From a bacterium (GTDB taxonomy: Bacteria; Bdellovibrionota; FAC87; UBA2466), in the NCBI GenBank assembly GCA_019750655.1, contig JAIEOG010000105.1, positions 1 to 8,586 on the forward strand: a DNA stretch of 8,586 nucleotides, written 5' to 3'. The notes beneath the pieces are model-generated. The model was not told where the DNA came from and did not search any database. It was given only the letters and a program-made list of their open reading frames with translations. Both the position numbers and the translations under genes were made by a program. This document shows, one piece after another, positions 7,150-8,586 of this stretch. Position 1 is the first letter of the stretch, and each line of letters opens with the position of its first letter.

Positions 7150-7190
7150 AAAAAAAAGCGGAAGCGCCGTTTTGCAACGGGCACTTCCGC
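7150..7190 (-). terminator. Intrinsic terminator between the Gly/Tyr-rich protein gene and the S8 peptidase
   Basis: On the minus strand an outer 7-bp stem GCGGAAG/CTTCCGC (7158-7164 with 7184-7190) with an inner CCGTT/AACGG stem (7167-7171 with 7176-7180) is followed by eight T residues (plus-strand A-tract 7150-7157). It begins 30 bases after the stop codon of the upstream gene (7221). The T-tract ends only 17 bases before the ATG of the S8 peptidase, leaving no room for a separate promoter between. Confidence 0.85.
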
Positions 7191-7220
7191 CTTCTCAATT
7201 TTCGAAAAACGTCGGAAACC

Positions 7221-7865
7221 TTAGAAGTACATACCGAAACCGCGGCCACCGTACCAACCGTAGCCGCCGTAGAAGCCGCCAAAGCCAGCGTAAGCAAACG
7301 CGTTATAGATTCCGTAGAAACCCGGGTAGTAGCCGAATGCAGCGTAAGCCACCGGAGCTACGACGTAAGGCACCACTGCGTACAGCGGGCGATACCAGGC
7401 GCGTCCCCAGCCAAAGCAACCGCACGACGGCGTCGCGTTGAGCGCTGGATTGTCCAGTTGGTCTTGCGGGACTTTTTTCGCTAACGGCATGCTGCCCAAG
7501 TACGTTGCAACTTCGTTGCTATCGTCTTGCTGCAAATCCTTTTTCAGGATGAGCGGCATCACAGCCAAGCGAGTGACTTCGGATTCCTTTTGAACTTCTG
7601 GAGTGTCCTTGTTCACTTTTGCCAAAGCTTCTTCAACCGTCTCTGAACCTTTGAGGACTGCTTCGTGAATTTTTTTGCTCGCATCGCGAACGATGTTCGA
7701 AACATTCTTCAATTCGAAGATGTAGGCTTTGCCTTCATGCTCAACGCCAACAATTGCAGCTGGGCGTTCTTTTTGCGAGCTAAGGGCTTCCAATTGATCC
7801 GTTTGTTCTGCGTAACCCGTCCCGACGACAAGCGCGGCAGCCAAGATCCACTTCAAGTGCGACAT
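7221..7865 (-). CDS. Secreted protein with Gly/Tyr/Phe-rich C-terminal tail
   Basis: The frame is open upstream, but the ATG at 7865 has a good ribosome site (GGAGGA, 7873-7878, 7 bases before) and starts a signal peptide (MSHLKWILAAALVVGTGYA, cleavage about residue 19). The mature part begins with a charged helical and strand-like region (about 20-140) rich in Lys, Glu, Val and Ala. From about residue 147 it becomes a 68-residue tail, SCGCFGWGRAWY..., of alternating Gly, Tyr, Phe, Ala, Trp and Pro, with several GG and GFG repeats (for example FGGFYGGYGWYGG) ending MYF. Such aromatic-glycine tails occur in surface or matrix-forming and adhesive proteins, but I do not recognise this family. 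It sits just upstream of the S8 peptidase on the same strand, separated by a terminator, and the two may be partly co-transcribed. The function is unknown. Confidence 0.78.
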   Translation of the reverse strand: MSHLKWILAAALVVGTGYAEQTDQLEALSSQKERPAAIVGVEHEGKAYIFELKNVSNIVRDASKKIHEAVLKGSETVEEALAKVNKDTPEVQKESEVTRLAVMPLILKKDLQQDDSNEVATYLGSMPLAKKVPQDQLDNPALNATPSCGCFGWGRAWYRPLYAVVPYVVAPVAYAAFGYYPGFYGIYNAFAYAGFGGFYGGYGWYGGRGFGMYF

Positions 7866-7898
7866 TTTTTCGTCCTCCAAAAGTTTTCCGACGGCGGC

Positions 7899-7928
7899 TA
7901 AATAGCACATCCCGAAAAAAAACACCAA
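7899..7928 (-). promoter_or_regulatory. Candidate promoter of the Gly/Tyr-rich protein gene
   Basis: On the minus strand TTGGTG (7923-7928) and extended -10 TGC-TATTTA (TGC 7905-7907; TATTTA 7899-7904) are 18 bases apart. The spacer contains a T8 tract. Transcription would start near 7892, about 26 bases before the ATG and just ahead of the GGAGGA ribosome site. Hexamers match the consensus only partly. Confidence 0.35.
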
Positions 7929-7991
7929 TTTTCAGAGGGGGCGCTAGGCTAAGTAATTGAAATGGAAAGATTAAAAGTAGACTGAGCTATT

Positions 7992-8024
7992 AAAAAAAAG
8001 GCTCCGAATTAGATGTTCGGTGCC
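7992..8024 (-). terminator. Intrinsic terminator of the Gln/Pro-rich protein gene, overlapping its stop codon
   Basis: Stem GGC-T-CCGAA (8000-8008) pairs with TTCGG-T-GCC (8016-8024), one T-T mismatch, closing a 7-base loop; on the minus strand it is followed by eight T (plus-strand A-tract 7992-7999). The TAA stop codon (8009-8011) lies in the loop, so the hairpin uses the last coding codons. Confidence 0.78.
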
Positions 8025-8586
8025 CCATTGGGATCACGTGGTGCTCTGCCGGCGACAGAATCCAGATTCGGTGTGGTGCGAGGGCCAAATTGTGCTCCGC
8101 GGCCCGTTGTCGTCTGCTGGGTGCGCTGGGCGAAATTTCCGCCTGGAACCGTGTACCGAGTAACCGCGAGTGCGTTCGGGTTTGCAGGCAAAGCTCTCTG
8201 AAGATTCAGCTGGTTCTGCTGAATCGCAGCCAGGGCGGCTTCCGCCATCTGCGATTGCTGGGCATAAGCGGTTTCCAACTCTTGTTGCCGAGTCGCGTAC
8301 TGCTGGGCCTCATCGCTAGAGATTCCTGGATAACTATATTGGGCGGTATCTTGAATCTGATCGCCTTGCGGTACTGGAGAGTAGGCCGCCTGAGGAGGCG
8401 CTTGGTATTGGCTCACCTGCGGAGGTGTTCCTACGCTGCCGCCCTTGCCGTTGTACGACGGAATATTTCCTGCTGCACCAGCAAGCGCTTGTTGCGCAGG
8501 AGACAAGCTTCCCGGCCCGTTGACGTTTTGTCCGCCCTGATTGGCGTTCGATAGGCCAAGGCGTTGTTCGAGATCTTCGCGGCGTT
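8009..8586 (-). CDS. Gln/Pro/Ala-rich protein, C-terminal part (5' end outside window)
   Basis: The frame is open to the right edge, so 191 residues of a longer protein are visible; the TTG at 8506 is in the middle of the open frame and has no reason to be the start. The visible part begins RREDLEQRLGL, a charged possibly helical piece, then turns into low-complexity sequence: Asn/Gly/Gln-rich, then PPQVSQYQAPPQAAYSPVPQ, then a coiled-coil-like Gln/Ala stretch (about QQYATRQQELETAYAQQSQMAEAALAAIQQ), and a Thr/Arg/Pro-rich tail. No enzyme motif or known domain is visible. Such a tail is common in periplasmic or surface-associated linkers, but this cannot be decided. It is followed by its own terminator and by a separate promoter-like region, so it is probably not co-transcribed with the next gene. 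Confidence 0.7.
   Translation of the reverse strand, partial: RREDLEQRLGLSNANQGGQNVNGPGSLSPAQQALAGAAGNIPSYNGKGGSVGTPPQVSQYQAPPQAAYSPVPQGDQIQDTAQYSYPGISSDEAQQYATRQQELETAYAQQSQMAEAALAAIQQNQLNLQRALPANPNALAVTRYTVPGGNFAQRTQQTTTGRGAQFGPRTTPNLDSVAGRAPRDPNGAPNI

Noticed and set aside
7133..7297. 55-residue N-terminal extension of the S8 peptidase reading frame
   Set aside because: It would run through the terminator and overlap the upstream gene, while the ATG at 7132 begins a clean signal peptide.
6939..7484. Plus-strand 181-aa open frame antisense to the S8 and Gly/Tyr-rich genes
   Set aside because: It crosses the strong minus-strand terminator at 7150-7190 and two genes with signal peptides and ribosome sites; it has no own signal or known motif and looks like a shadow.
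7866..7928. 21-residue extension of the Gly/Tyr-rich protein
   Set aside because: The ATG at 7865 has a GGAGGA site at ideal spacing and starts the signal peptide; the extension lies over the likely promoter.
7929..7991. Rest of the A/T-rich intergenic stretch, checked for an RNA gene or CRISPR-like repeats
   Set aside because: No repeated units, clover-leaf or strong hairpin is visible; A8 tracts are explained by the terminator and the promoter spacer.
8090..8554. Plus-strand 154-aa open frame opposite the Gln/Pro-rich gene
   Set aside because: Its content is a product of the antisense of Gln/Pro/Ala codons and it shows no ribosome site or motif; it is treated as a shadow.

Overview
The window looks like ordinary bacterial chromosome. 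It is densely packed with protein-coding genes of moderate GC content, has short intergenic gaps, several clear intrinsic terminators and good Shine-Dalgarno (SD) sites, and shows no RNA genes, transposons, CRISPR arrays or phage genes. Six of the nine genes begin with a signal peptide or lipobox, and two more are cut by the window edges so their N-termini cannot be judged. Such a crowd of exported proteases, lipoproteins and small secreted proteins with simple Gram-negative style lipoboxes would suit a Bdellovibrionota-like or other predatory/deltaproteobacterial-type genome. That placement is an inference from style and not proven by any marker.

Layout. Positions 2-808 (+) hold the C-terminal part of an S41-family peptidase, closed by a strong terminator (824-857). 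Convergent to it is a minus-strand pair: a 271-aa lipoprotein (1970 to 1155) and, 26 bases later, a 90-aa secreted four-cysteine protein (1128 to 856). A divergent intergenic region (1971-2084) separates this pair from a plus-strand group: a secreted protein of unknown function (2085-3023), a cytoplasmic GT-A type glycosyltransferase (3083-4501) with its own likely promoter, and a secreted YceI-family lipid-binding protein (4532-5140). A convergent intergenic region (5141-5251) with a minus-strand terminator follows. The rest is on the minus strand: an S8 subtilisin-like secreted peptidase (7132 to 5252), a secreted protein with a Gly/Tyr/Phe-rich tail (7865 to 7221), and the C-terminal end of a Gln/Pro/Ala-rich protein that runs off the right edge (8586 to 8009).

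How they work together. No metabolic pathway or known multi-gene system is visible. The common theme is the cell envelope: two exported or potentially exported peptidases, a lipoprotein, a YceI lipid carrier and several unknown exported proteins. The most interesting points are local. A full intrinsic terminator ends only 17 bases before the S8 peptidase start codon, so that gene seems to depend on read-through or an internal promoter. The S41 peptidase has the nucleophile motif but lacks the lysine of CtpA/Prc-type enzymes and looks more like the tricorn type. The 90-aa secreted protein is an internal duplication with evenly spaced Cx16C modules. I did not find convincing evidence for a new defence, mobile or RNA-based system.
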